NCBI GenBank assembly: GCA_964570685.1
Contig: CAZMZC010000004.1
Span: 1 to 64,000, forward strand
Length of the DNA: 64,000 nt
Source: UBA1189 sp964570685
GTDB taxonomy: Bacteria > Bacteroidota > Bacteroidia > Bacteroidales > Bacteroidaceae
Direction: 5' to 3'
A program made the translations under genes and the position numbers. Position 1 is the first letter of the stretch. The number at the start of each line of letters is the position of its first letter. Of the stretch, positions 15,297 through 24,163 are shown in pieces. The notes under the pieces are model-generated. The model did no database searches and was not told where the DNA came from. It worked only from the letters and a program-made list of their open reading frames with translations.

Positions 15297-15325
15297 AGGT
15301 AGTGTATTTCTTGTGCTAAGGCAAA
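15294..15325 (-). promoter_or_regulatory. Promoter of the helix-hairpin-helix gene
   Basis: On the minus strand TTTG (15322-15325), 20 bp, TACCTTTG (15294-15301), a perfect consensus. It lies upstream of the duplicated flank and hairpin, so the hairpin ends up in the 5' leader of the transcript. Confidence 0.75.
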
Positions 15326-15348
15326 CCTTTCTGTTAAACAATACTAAT

Positions 15349-15420
15349 TTTATCGTTTTCCTTCAAGGATTTATTGTTTTTCGATAAAACGTACCTATCT
15401 TTGCATCGTTAAACGATAAA
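15349..15420 (+). promoter_or_regulatory. Promoter with three CGATAAA-type operator candidates
   Basis: The -7 box TATCTTTG is at 15396-15403 with ATTG at 15373-15376 (19-bp spacing). Around it lie TTTATCGTT (15349-15357), TCGATAAAACG (15381-15391) and AACGATAAA (15412-15420). The first and last are inverted copies of one motif, and the middle one falls between -33 and -7. This layout suits repression by the HTH protein encoded two genes downstream. Confidence 0.55.
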
Positions 15421-15433
15421 AACTTATTGTATT

Positions 15434-15889
15434 ATGAAAACAAATCTTTCAAAACGAATGTCGGTAATTACCGGTCTTGTGATCTTTTTCGGAGTATTTA
15501 ACATGGTATTTATGCTCGCAGATGCCCAAAACTATATTAGAGATGGACGATGGGACGAGGAGTGGTATGTGTGGAAGGTACTTATCCTTGGCGGGAGTAC
15601 CCTCTTTGGACTTATGATAAATGTACTTCCCATGCTGTTTATGCTGTCTTCCATCAAGACGATGAAGAATGGAGAATTCTTTTCCAAGCGTAATGCCAAA
15701 TTGTTGTGGTTTGCAGTGCCCATATGTTTCCTTTACAATCTATGTCGGGCGAACCTCCCCGTAGTACTTGGCTTCCGTCGGTGCATAATCGATTCCGGCA
15801 CCTTCTTCGTGCCTCTCCTCCTCATTGGTTTCGCCATGATCTACTCCACCGGCGTCCGTCTGAGCGAAGAGAACCGCTTGACGGTGTAA
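15434..15889 (+). CDS. DUF2975-type membrane protein
   Basis: The 151-residue protein has four predicted membrane segments (about 12-30, 52-72, 90-108, 118-138) separated by short loops, the usual form of DUF2975 proteins. These are commonly paired with a small Cro/C1-type HTH regulator, as here. The stop is followed by a run of eight C and then, 39 bp on, the HTH gene. The family has no established biochemical role; a function with the regulator in stress or envelope sensing is inference. Confidence 0.75.
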   Translation: MKTNLSKRMSVITGLVIFFGVFNMVFMLADAQNYIRDGRWDEEWYVWKVLILGGSTLFGLMINVLPMLFMLSSIKTMKNGEFFSKRNAKLLWFAVPICFLYNLCRANLPVVLGFRRCIIDSGTFFVPLLLIGFAMIYSTGVRLSEENRLTV

Positions 15890-15928
15890 GCCCCCCCCTA
15901 ATGTATCATCACCAAACAGGAAGAATAT

Positions 15929-16138
15929 ATGTCAATCATAGTAAATGTAGATGTAATGCTTGCCAAGCGCAAGATGACTTCGGGCGAGCTGGCCGAGCGT
16001 GTGGGCATCACCGCAGCCAATCTCTCTATACTCAAGACGGGCAAGGCGCGTGCCATACGCTTCTCTACCCTCGATGCCATTTGCAAGGCTCTCGACTGCC
16101 AGCCGGGCGACATTCTTGAGTATCGCGACGAAGAATGA
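15929..16138 (+). CDS. Small Cro/C1-type HTH regulator (YozG-like)
   Basis: The 69-residue protein is a single helix-turn-helix: LAKRKMTSGELAERVGITAA, then NLSILKTGKARAIRFSTLD and AICKALDCQPGDILEY. The size and the ending match the small XRE regulators found next to DUF2975 genes. It probably controls its own operon through the CGATAAA-type sites around the promoter at 15349-15420. The next gene starts 2 bp after its stop. Confidence 0.88.
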   Translation: MSIIVNVDVMLAKRKMTSGELAERVGITAANLSILKTGKARAIRFSTLDAICKALDCQPGDILEYRDEE

Positions 16139-16139
16139 T

Positions 16140-16787
16140 ATGAACCGTGCAATCCTATATGCAATCACAGCACTGCTTCTTGGCACCACGCCATCGAGAA
16201 GCAGTGCGCAAACTCCCCACCACGAGGAGCAACTGCAAGAGGTGGTCATACTGGGCAAGCAGAAGCAGAAAAGCCTCTTGCGCCGAGGCACACGGATGCC
16301 AGGAGCAGTCGCTCTGCTCACTCCCGACAAAGTAGGCCACGAGGTAGGCTCGGCAATAGCCGTCAAACGCCCTACCGAGGTGAAGGAGATAACGCTGGAC
16401 ATCGTGTCGAACAGCATCGAGGGCTCCGTACTGAGTATAATGATATACCGCGACAGCACCTTTGCCAAGGTACTCGCAAGCCCCCTTCTTGCAGATATTC
16501 CACAAGGAAAGAAACAGACGATAACCATCGTCCCCGACAGGCAGGTATTACTGGAGCAGGGGCGATATATCATTGCCGTCACCTTTGCCGCTTGCGCCAA
16601 GGAGGCGCAAGCGCAGTGGGCAGCGTGTAACCACTGGGACGACAAGCAGCGCTACGAGATGACAAAACAGGACTGTATGCAGTTTCCGCTCTACAGCAAA
16701 AAGAGTTACATAAGAGGCGATGCAGGCGACATGTTTGAGAAGCGAAACCTGAATATCGGGATGAGGGTAAAGGGTGTGACACTGTGA
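16140..16787 (+). CDS. Secreted protein of unknown function
   Basis: The start at 16140 was chosen because it gives a clear signal peptide (MNRAILYAITALLLGTTPSR, then SSAQ) and follows the HTH stop directly. The longer upstream reading overlaps the HTH gene. The mature part (about 190 residues) contains GHEVGSAIAVKRPTEVKEI and NSIEGSVLSIMIYRD, a beta-rich pattern seen in Bacteroidetes periplasmic proteins of unknown role. It is the third gene of the DUF2975/HTH operon. Confidence 0.65.
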   Translation: MNRAILYAITALLLGTTPSRSSAQTPHHEEQLQEVVILGKQKQKSLLRRGTRMPGAVALLTPDKVGHEVGSAIAVKRPTEVKEITLDIVSNSIEGSVLSIMIYRDSTFAKVLASPLLADIPQGKKQTITIVPDRQVLLEQGRYIIAVTFAACAKEAQAQWAACNHWDDKQRYEMTKQDCMQFPLYSKKSYIRGDAGDMFEKRNLNIGMRVKGVTL

Positions 16788-17167
16788 TAGAGATTAGTTG
16801 AAGCAGCTAATTACGGATTGTGTCCGCTTCCTTTTTCAACAAAAATCCCCGTTTTTTGAGTTTTTGAGGGGCAAAGTGTAAAGAAACTTTACAAATTTCA
16901 TCAAAAAAAGCATTTTTTTCGATTTTTCTTAGGTGAATGCTTGCACGAACATTTAACTTCGCAGAGGAAAAAGCAACAAACTAAGAAACTTATAACCACG
17001 CAGCGTAGCGAGAGCAATGATAAGCTCGCTTAATCATTGCCGCCGACGCGAAAGGAGCGTCGGTTGCGACGAAGGAAGCTTCAGCTTCCCCGAGGAGTTG
17101 CAACTTGTTGCTCGTCTGCAAGTGGTCTTAAATGTGAAACATTTATAAACTCATAAACTCAAATGAT
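16788..17167. other. Intergenic region with a promoter and three stacked hairpins
   Basis: No gene is seen. A -7-like TAACTTCG lies at 16954-16961. The stretch after it contains a fragment shared with the composite elements (gcagcgtagcgagagca and aagctcgcttaatc) and three hairpins: 17014-17040, 17043-17063 (CCGACGC/GCGTCGG) and 17074-17089 (GGAAGCT/AGCTTCC). All would lie in the leader of the permease gene at 17168. Confidence 0.55.
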
Positions 17168-19558
17168 ATGATACGACATTACATCACAGTAGGCCTGCGC
17201 AACCTACGCAAGTACCCTGCACAAACTGCCATCTCCGTGCTCGGCCTCGCCGCCGGCTTCGTATGCCTCTCGCTCTCGGCCCTGTGGATACACTACGAGA
17301 ACACCTACGATACGATGCACAAGGACTATGAGCGGATATATACGTTTGTGGATGGCGAAAATCTGGAGAAAACGGGAGTGGCTTCTCACTCTACGCGCTT
17401 ACAGACGACATCGGCATTAGTAAAAAAGCTACAAGACGAACATCCCGAAGTGGAGGACGTAGCTTATTGCTATACAAACAGCCAGACTTTCATCATAAAC
17501 GGGCTGGAAGCGCGTCGCATGGCCATTGACTCCACCTTTATCCACATGTTCGACCTCTCGCTCGTGCAGGGTGATTATGGTTTTCTTGCCAACCGCAATA
17601 CATTAGAGGAGATAGCCATTACTGAGGAGTTTGCGCAACGCCTCTTCCCTGGCGAGACAGATGTGGTAGGCAAAGAAGTGGTGATATTTGCTGGTGGTAA
17701 ATTGAAGATTGGTGCCGTGGTAAAGGGATTTGGCGAGCATAGCATCTTCCAGTTTGATTTCTTGCATACGGAACAATTTGAGTTTTTCATGCTTAGCCCC
17801 CAATCACTATTGTCTATATTTGCAAAGGTTTATGAAACAGCCAATGTGGACTCATTAGCTGCAGATGTAAGTCAATTCTCTATATGGGGTACTCCGCAAA
17901 ACATACAGACCATTTCCATTACCGATGCCCATAAGTTGGCTGGTAATTTCCTTAGCCTCAGTTGGGAGCATCTGCGCGTATTCCTTGCTTGCAGCGTATT
18001 GCTGATAGTGTGTGCCCTCATCAATTATCTGGTGCTCTACCTCATCCGTCTGCGTAGTCGCGAGCGTGAGATGGCCTTGCGTATCGTCAATGGCTCTACC
18101 GTGGGCGGACTGATGACAATGTTTCTCATCGAGGTTGCCATAGTACTCTTGGCAGCCATACTGCTCGGGGTGCTTGGTGTAGAGTGGCTGTATGGTGTCT
18201 TTACCCGCTTTGCGCAGATTGATATGGACTATGGCTACCTTTTCGGCAGTGCCTTCCTGATTATGTTTGCAACGGCTGTCCTCTGTTTCCTGTTCTGCAT
18301 CCTGCCCATCGCCATTGTGCGGAACCGTACGCTCACGGGGCGTACCCGCCGTAACGACACATTCCGTAAGGCAAGCTCGTTTGTGCAGCTCACTGTAAGT
18401 ATGGTCTTCATCTTCTGTACGGTGGTGATGCTGCGGCAAATCGTATTTATGAGAAATACCGATTGGGGATTTGCCATCAAGGGACGAGCACAACTGTATG
18501 TGGATTACGTGGTAGACCCCAGCAACCCACACTTGTATAACTATGGTGCAACAAACGAGACGTTGGAGGGATTGCTACACCGTTTGCACGAGATTCCTAT
18601 GGTCACCGAAGCCAAACGTGAATATGACTTTAACTTTGATGCCATCGTGCAAAACAAGGAGTATATGGGACTTTCTCCCCAATCGCTGGATGTATATACT
18701 ACTTACTATCCCGGATTTTGGGATATAGGCCACCCTATGCATGGATTCTCTGTGGTTGAAGGTGTACTCCCCCGTAAGGAAGCATGGCAGAGCAATGAGG
18801 TGGTCATCACCGAGAAAGTGCGCAAAGACTTAGGACTCGACCAAGCAGTAGGCCACACCGTATATACTGAGCCGGGCAGGATGTACCCCTATACAGACAA
18901 CAGCGTCAATCAATTTACCATTGTTGCTGTCATCAAAGATATCTACTACCAGTCGCCTACGCATGAACCAATCGGGTTTGTATTCTTTCCACAACATACC
19001 AATAAAGATTCTGGTATACCCAACTTCCTCACCATCGCATTTATGCCGGGCGAGCGTGAAGAGTTTGAAAGCCGTGTACACGAGCTGATGGAGGATGATT
19101 ACCCTGAAGCGGAGTACAGACTGGTGTTCTTTGAAGACACCTTCAACGACAAAATCAAAAGCGAGACCAACCTGATGACAATTCTCGGCATCATCACCGC
19201 CGTCTGCATCCTCGTGGCCGTGTTTGGCGTCTACTCCATCGTGACGCTTGCCTGTGCCCAACGACGCAAGGAGATTGCCCTGCGCAAGATTCACGGTGCC
19301 ACGCTGGCGGACATCCTCTCTATATTTATAAAGGAGTACGGCCTCATCGTCCTTGCCGCCTCTGCCGTAGCCTTCCCCATCGGCTACATCATCATGAAGG
19401 AGTGGATAGCGCAATACGTGAAGCAAGCGCCCATCGCCTGGTGGATATATGCCGTCATCCTCCTCGCCATCGTCCTGCTCATTGCTCTCTCAGTAGGTTC
19501 GCGCGTATGGCGCACCGCCCGCGAGAATCCTGCCGAGGTGATAAAGAGTGGAAACTAA
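17168..19558 (+). CDS. FtsX-like ABC transporter permease (MacB-type)
   Basis: The 796-residue protein starts MIRHYITVGLRNLRKYPAQT, followed by a membrane segment, a large periplasmic MacB-type core domain, three membrane helices (about 275-365), a short segment, a second core domain and three C-terminal helices (about 675-790). This is the duplicated FtsX/MacB layout common in Bacteroidetes. Conserved cytoplasmic-loop motifs are REREMALRIVNGSTVGGL and RRKEIALRKIHGATLADIL. Such permeases work with an ATPase in mechanotransmission or export. No ATPase of that kind is found nearby. A related permease follows 247 bp downstream. Confidence 0.85.
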   Translation: MIRHYITVGLRNLRKYPAQTAISVLGLAAGFVCLSLSALWIHYENTYDTMHKDYERIYTFVDGENLEKTGVASHSTRLQTTSALVKKLQDEHPEVEDVAYCYTNSQTFIINGLEARRMAIDSTFIHMFDLSLVQGDYGFLANRNTLEEIAITEEFAQRLFPGETDVVGKEVVIFAGGKLKIGAVVKGFGEHSIFQFDFLHTEQFEFFMLSPQSLLSIFAKVYETANVDSLAADVSQFSIWGTPQNIQTISITDAHKLAGNFLSLSWEHLRVFLACSVLLIVCALINYLVLYLIRLRSREREMALRIVNGSTVGGLMTMFLIEVAIVLLAAILLGVLGVEWLYGVFTRFAQIDMDYGYLFGSAFLIMFATAVLCFLFCILPIAIVRNRTLTGRTRRNDTFRKASSFVQLTVSMVFIFCTVVMLRQIVFMRNTDWGFAIKGRAQLYVDYVVDPSNPHLYNYGATNETLEGLLHRLHEIPMVTEAKREYDFNFDAIVQNKEYMGLSPQSLDVYTTYYPGFWDIGHPMHGFSVVEGVLPRKEAWQSNEVVITEKVRKDLGLDQAVGHTVYTEPGRMYPYTDNSVNQFTIVAVIKDIYYQSPTHEPIGFVFFPQHTNKDSGIPNFLTIAFMPGEREEFESRVHELMEDDYPEAEYRLVFFEDTFNDKIKSETNLMTILGIITAVCILVAVFGVYSIVTLACAQRRKEIALRKIHGATLADILSIFIKEYGLIVLAASAVAFPIGYIIMKEWIAQYVKQAPIAWWIYAVILLAIVLLIALSVGSRVWRTARENPAEVIKSGN

Positions 19559-19804
19559 GAGAGGGTTATCAGATAATTATCAAACCTATGAAAAAGTTTT
19601 TTCACGCCTGTGACAAAAATTTATCGCACCGTTGACAAAAAAATATCAAGCCTGTGATAATTCTTGACAAAAGGAGACAAAAGCGAATTTGGATAAAGGA
19701 AAACTGGAATTTGGAAGGCTCCAAACTGTAGTTTGGACAAAGTAAAACTCCAGTTTGGATAGATAAAAACTTACAAACTCAACAACTGAAAAACTCAAAA
19801 TAGT
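19559..19804. repeat. Intergenic region with degenerate tandem repeats
   Basis: Units like tcacgcctgtgacaaaaa, tcgcaccgttgacaaaaa and tcaagcctgtgataatt follow each other with a period of about 24-27 bp between 19585 and 19675. Next come several copies of tggaatttgga or its complement (tccaaactgtagtttgga) between 19690 and 19765. No gene is seen. Confidence 0.55.
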
Positions 19805-22251
19805 ATGAAAGAATTCTTTAAGAATCTCAGCCGCTACAAAGTGTCGTCTACGCTCAATATCCTCGGACTGAGTATCGCCTTCGCGGCAGCCTATATCATT
19901 ATGGTACAGGTACACCATGACCTCACCTATAACCGCTGCTTCAAGGATGCCGATAGGGTGTACCGGCTGGAGTTTACCTCCACATTTGTTACCGATGAGC
20001 AGGACGAGTGGATGATGCTCATGTCGCACGCCTTAGGAGAAGCGTTGGGTACGGACAACAGTGCCGTAGAGCAAATGGGCTACATGGAGTTATACGCCTC
20101 CTTAATACGTCCGTCTCTGAATGGGAAGGAGATATACGTGCCTATTGAGGGTAAGGAAGATGAATTGATGGTGGTGCATACGCACGTCGGCTCTGCCGAA
20201 CTGCCTCAGATGCTGGGCGTGGAGCTCATCGCTGGTGACTATAGCCATCTGGAGAAGCCCAACAGCATACTGATTAACGAGAGCTTTGCCCGGCGCTATG
20301 GCCTCGAGATTGACGATGCCATCAAAGACAAGGACAATGTGCTCTGGACAGTCAGAGGTATTTATGAAGACTTGCCTACAAACTGCATCTTGGGTGAGCA
20401 CGACATATTCACAGTGTTCGGTACCGAGAATCGTGGCTGGAACAACGTATACTATTATAAGTTGGTGGACGAGGAGCAAGAGGAGGTTTTCTTGCTGAAC
20501 GCCATCAAGAAACTTGCCGATATGGGATTTATGTATGAGCTGTATGGGAACACTTGGGAACGGCCCAGTGACGATGCTCGCGAGGAGTGGCTGAACGTGG
20601 CAAGCAAGATTATGCGCCTCACGCCGTTCTACGAGAGTCATTTCATTACCAATCTGTATGGCACCATACAGCCGCAGAACAACAAGAGCACCGTATACAT
20701 CTTGCTAAGTATTGCCGTACTCATCCTCGTCATCGCCTTCATCAACTTTGTCAACTTCTTCATGGCAATGGTGCCGCGCCGTATCCGTCGTGTCAACACT
20801 GAAAAGGTGTTCGGCTGCTCCACTCGCCGCTTGCGCATGAACTTCGTGTTCGAAGCTATCGGCTTGGTGGCAATTAGTCTGCTGATCGCTCTGTACATCG
20901 TGTTTATGATTGCTCCCGAGCTCACGGGGGTAATCTCCTCATCGGCACAGATAGAGGATAACCCGAAGATAGCGCTGTTCATCATAGCCTCAGGTCTCTT
21001 GCTTGCCATTGTCAGTAGCATTTACCCCGCCTATTACATAACCTCCTTTCCTCCAGCCTTCGCGCTGAAGGGCACGTTCGGCAATACGGCATCAGGGCGG
21101 TTGCTGCGCTATGTGCTGTTGACCTTGCAATTTGCCATATCCATAGCCCTGATTATATGCTCTTTATTCATCCGTATGCAGTACTTCTATATGATAAACG
21201 ACGACCTCGGATACGACAAGGAGAATGTGTTGATGGCCGACATCTCTTCGGCCGGGTACTCGCAGCCGGGAATGTTCTTCCCCTCTTGGAACTACGAGCA
21301 ACGCCAGCAGTTGACCTCCATGCTGAAAGAGAACCCGCAGATTGCCGATGTCACCTATGCCTGGAATCAGTTTATCACAGAAGACCCAGGAAGTCAGTCG
21401 TTCCACAAGGAGGACGGATCGGAATTCAGTTCCTTCATCTACGAAGTCGCCCACAACTTCCTGCAGTTTATGGGTATTGAGGTCGTAGAAGGTGAGGACT
21501 ACACATGGGAGATGAGTTGCAGCGGGATTATATCAAGCATATATTCAATGAGACCGCACGCAAGGAGTTGGACCTTTCGCTGAATGAGAAGTTCGTGGAC
21601 GAGCGACCGATAAGAGTGGTAGGGTTCTGCAACGACTTCAAGCTGCGCTATATGAAGGAACGCATACAGCCCTTTACTTTTGTAATAGGAGGATTTGCGT
21701 ATTACAATCACCTTTTTGTGCGCACGGTACCCGCTGCCGATGTTGAAGAGGTAAAGGCACATATCAACCACTGTATTGCTAAGCTTGGGTCAACAGGGAA
21801 TGCCGATAAGGTAAAGATTTCCACGCTCGTGCAGGAGCTGAATCACAAGTATGAGCACGAGCGCAAGCTCAACCTTCTCATCACCATCTTCTCGCTCATT
21901 TCCATCTGCATCTCGCTGATGGGAGTCTTCGGCCTCGTGTTCTTCGAGACCCAGTATCGCCGCCGCGAGATTGCCGTGCGCCGTGTCCACGGAGCCTCCA
22001 TCAACAGCATCCTCAGTATGTTCGTTGCCCAATACGCCCGGATGGTGCTCATCGCCTTCCTCTTTGCCGTGCCCGTGAGCTACCTCATCATGTCGCGCTG
22101 GCTCGAAAGCTATGCCTACCACATCCCGCTCTACTGGTGGGTATTCGCCGCGGCTCTTGCCATCGTTCTTGCCGTCACTTCAGCCATCGTGCTTGCCCGC
22201 TCATGGAAGGCGGCACGGGAGAATCCGGTGAATGCGTTGTATAAAGAGTAA
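19805..22251 (+). pseudogene. FtsX-like ABC permease, frameshifted
   Basis: Two overlapping frames together make one permease like the gene before it. The first (19805-21583) runs through the N-terminal helix, the core domain and the middle helices (FINFVNFFMAMVPRRIRRVN). It then leaves the family pattern at about residue 567. The second frame, open from 21505, continues it with DELQRDYIKHIFNETARKEL, then RREIAVRRVHGASINSIL and the C-terminal helices to 22251. The break lies near 21500-21510 (acatgggagatgag); a one-base change would restore the frame. It may be a true mutation or a sequence error. If true, the last 200 residues are lost. Confidence 0.8.
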
Positions 22252-22482
22252 AAAGAGGCCCCCTCTAACTCCCCCTTTAGGGGGAGGACTCGGCAGTGTG
22301 GTGTAAGAACTTATGAGAAATTGCCTTTAGCCCCTGCGGCCAGCGAATGCTTGCGCTCGGCTAGTCCGAGAACTTCGTTTCATGGCAATTCGTGTTTCTT
22401 TTCAACATAAAATCCCGTAAATTCCCCGTGACTTTACCATAAATGACTAACTTTGCAGTTAAATCACAAACAAAATCCTAAT

Positions 22483-22566
22483 ATGGGAACGAAAGAAGCT
22501 ATAAAACTATTCCTTGCCCTTGCCGTGGAACAGCTATTGGAGGATTATGTAGGAAAATGCGCGTAA
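22483..22566 (+). pseudogene. 5' relic of a lipoprotein gene
   Basis: A 27-codon frame starts MGTKEAIKLFLALAVEQLLE. Its bases 22503-22528 match the signal-peptide region of the lipoprotein genes at 24164 and 25364 (shared aaactattccttgcccttg). After the first half of the signal peptide the likeness stops and no lipobox follows. It has its own -7 box at 22448-22455. It looks like the surviving 5' end of a third lipoprotein gene, cut off by rearrangement or by arrival of the ATPase gene. Confidence 0.6.
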
Positions 22567-22611
22567 AACAGCGGAATCGCTAAAAAAAATATAGATTCCG
22601 CTTGTTTACGC
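22561..22611. terminator. 18-bp hairpin, possible bidirectional terminator
   Basis: gcgtaaaacagcggaatc pairs with gattccgcttgtttacgc (two mismatches) around an A-rich loop. It separates the lipoprotein relic from the promoter of the ATPase gene. There is no strong T run, so termination is only likely. Confidence 0.45.
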
Positions 22612-22647
22612 ACAAAATTTAGTATCTTCGCAGCAAAAAGAGAAACT

Positions 22648-24069
22648 ATGTTGATAGGACGTGAAAAAGAGAAACGCATTTTGCAAAATGCATTGAACGA
22701 AGAACTGTCGCAATTTATTGCTGTGTATGGTCGTCGTCGTGTAGGCAAAACCTTCCTGATACGCGAAGCGTACAACTATACTTTTCAGTTCCAATTTACA
22801 GGTGCAGCAAATACCAATGCTCGCAAGCAGCTGGCACGGTTCCGTATGGCTTTGAAGGAGCAAGGCCTGACGGATGTACCCAACATTACCAATTGGATGG
22901 ATGCCTTCAGCGAATTGAAACGTTTTATCAGTATGCTTCCAGATGGCAAGAAGGTGATTTTCCTTGATGAACTACCTTGGATGGATGCTCCTCGCTCGGG
23001 ATTCTTGGCCGAATTGGAGTCGTTTTGGAACGGATGGGCATCGGCCCGCAAGGATATCGTGTTTGTGGTGTGCGGAAGTTCCACGGCATGGATGGTGAAG
23101 AAGATTATCAAGAACAAGGGCGGCCTGCACAACCGTCTGACACATCGTATTGCACTTAAACCCTTTACTTTGCATTGGTGCGAGCAAATGATGAAATCGC
23201 GCGGTATAGCACTGACCCGTAAGCAGTTGCTCGAAGCATACATGATATTCGGAGGTGTGCCCTATTATTGGAGTTTGATAAATAGAGGGGCAAGTCTCTC
23301 ACAAGAGATTGACCGACTGATATTCTCGGAGGATGGTGACCTGTACGACGAGTTCGAAATGCTGTATGCCTCGCTTTTCAAGAAGCCCGAACCATATATC
23401 AAGGTGATTGGATTATTGGCTAACAAGAAGATGGGTATGACACGTCAGGAGTTGATTGCCGCTGGCAAGTTTGAGGAGAATGGTGCCTTCACGGAAATCT
23501 TGCACGACTTGGAGTGGTGTGGATTCATCCGTGGTTATTCTATGCTGGGACGTAAGGTGAAAGATGAGATATACCAGTTGGTAGATCACTATACATTGTT
23601 CTATTATGAGTTTATCCATGGCCAACGCCACGGACATAACTTCTGGCAGTCGATGCAGGGAAGGCCTCTGTATAATACGTGGTGCGGACTGGCTTTCGAA
23701 CGGGTTTGCCTATGGCATATAGAGCAGATGAAAAGAAAGCTTGGCATCAGTGGCGTGCTCACCAATGAATATGCCTGGAGGTGCCTCCCCGATAAGGCTT
23801 TGCAGTGCCCAGGGGTGCAGATTGACTTGTTGATAGAACGCAATGATGGAATTGTCAATCTGTGTGAGATGAAATATTCGAAAAGTGAATTTGTCATCAG
23901 TGAAGGCTACGAAAAGGAACTGATGCAGAAGAAATCAATATTCTCGGAAGTGACAAGAAGCAAGAGCGCCGTACACCTTGTGTTGGTCACAACGGAAGGC
24001 ATACGGCATAACGCTTATAGCTCCGAAATACAGAATGAGATAAATCTGGATGACTTGTTTGAGCAATAA
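22648..24069 (+). CDS. P-loop ATPase of the archaeal-ATPase family with DUF234 C-terminus
   Basis: The 473-residue protein has Walker A GRRRVGKT (28-35), Walker B VIFLDELPW (103-111) and a sensor-like VVCGSSTAWM. The middle is helical with a winged-helix stretch (about 255-320). The C-terminal 100 residues contain GVQIDLLIERNDGIVNLCEM followed by KYSK, i.e. a D..E-x-K pattern like that of restriction-type nucleases, which is the DUF234 module. Such genes are scattered accessory genes in Bacteroidetes and archaea. They are suspected of mobility or defence roles, but none is proven. It sits between a lipoprotein-gene relic and two intact lipoprotein genes. Confidence 0.85.
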   Translation: MLIGREKEKRILQNALNEELSQFIAVYGRRRVGKTFLIREAYNYTFQFQFTGAANTNARKQLARFRMALKEQGLTDVPNITNWMDAFSELKRFISMLPDGKKVIFLDELPWMDAPRSGFLAELESFWNGWASARKDIVFVVCGSSTAWMVKKIIKNKGGLHNRLTHRIALKPFTLHWCEQMMKSRGIALTRKQLLEAYMIFGGVPYYWSLINRGASLSQEIDRLIFSEDGDLYDEFEMLYASLFKKPEPYIKVIGLLANKKMGMTRQELIAAGKFEENGAFTEILHDLEWCGFIRGYSMLGRKVKDEIYQLVDHYTLFYYEFIHGQRHGHNFWQSMQGRPLYNTWCGLAFERVCLWHIEQMKRKLGISGVLTNEYAWRCLPDKALQCPGVQIDLLIERNDGIVNLCEMKYSKSEFVISEGYEKELMQKKSIFSEVTRSKSAVHLVLVTTEGIRHNAYSSEIQNEINLDDLFEQ

Positions 24070-24163
24070 TGTAAAACTATTCACGGATAGAGAATTTCCG
24101 ACTGCTCGTAACCTTTCCAGCCTTCTCTCCGTCTAATAGATAGAATAACATACAACATAAAAC

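Larger units (their letters stand above)
22252..22647. other. Intergenic region with short repeats, a terminator-like stem and a gene relic
   Basis: The stem CTCCCCCT/AGGGGGAG (22269-22286) follows the permease stop closely and may end its transcript. Around 22320-22400 lies a ttgcctttagcccc/cggccagc fragment as at 2277. The -7 box TAACTTTG (22448-22455) precedes a lipoprotein-gene relic (22483-22566). A long hairpin (22561-22611) and the -7-like TATCTTCG near 22622 come before the ATPase gene. Confidence 0.6.
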
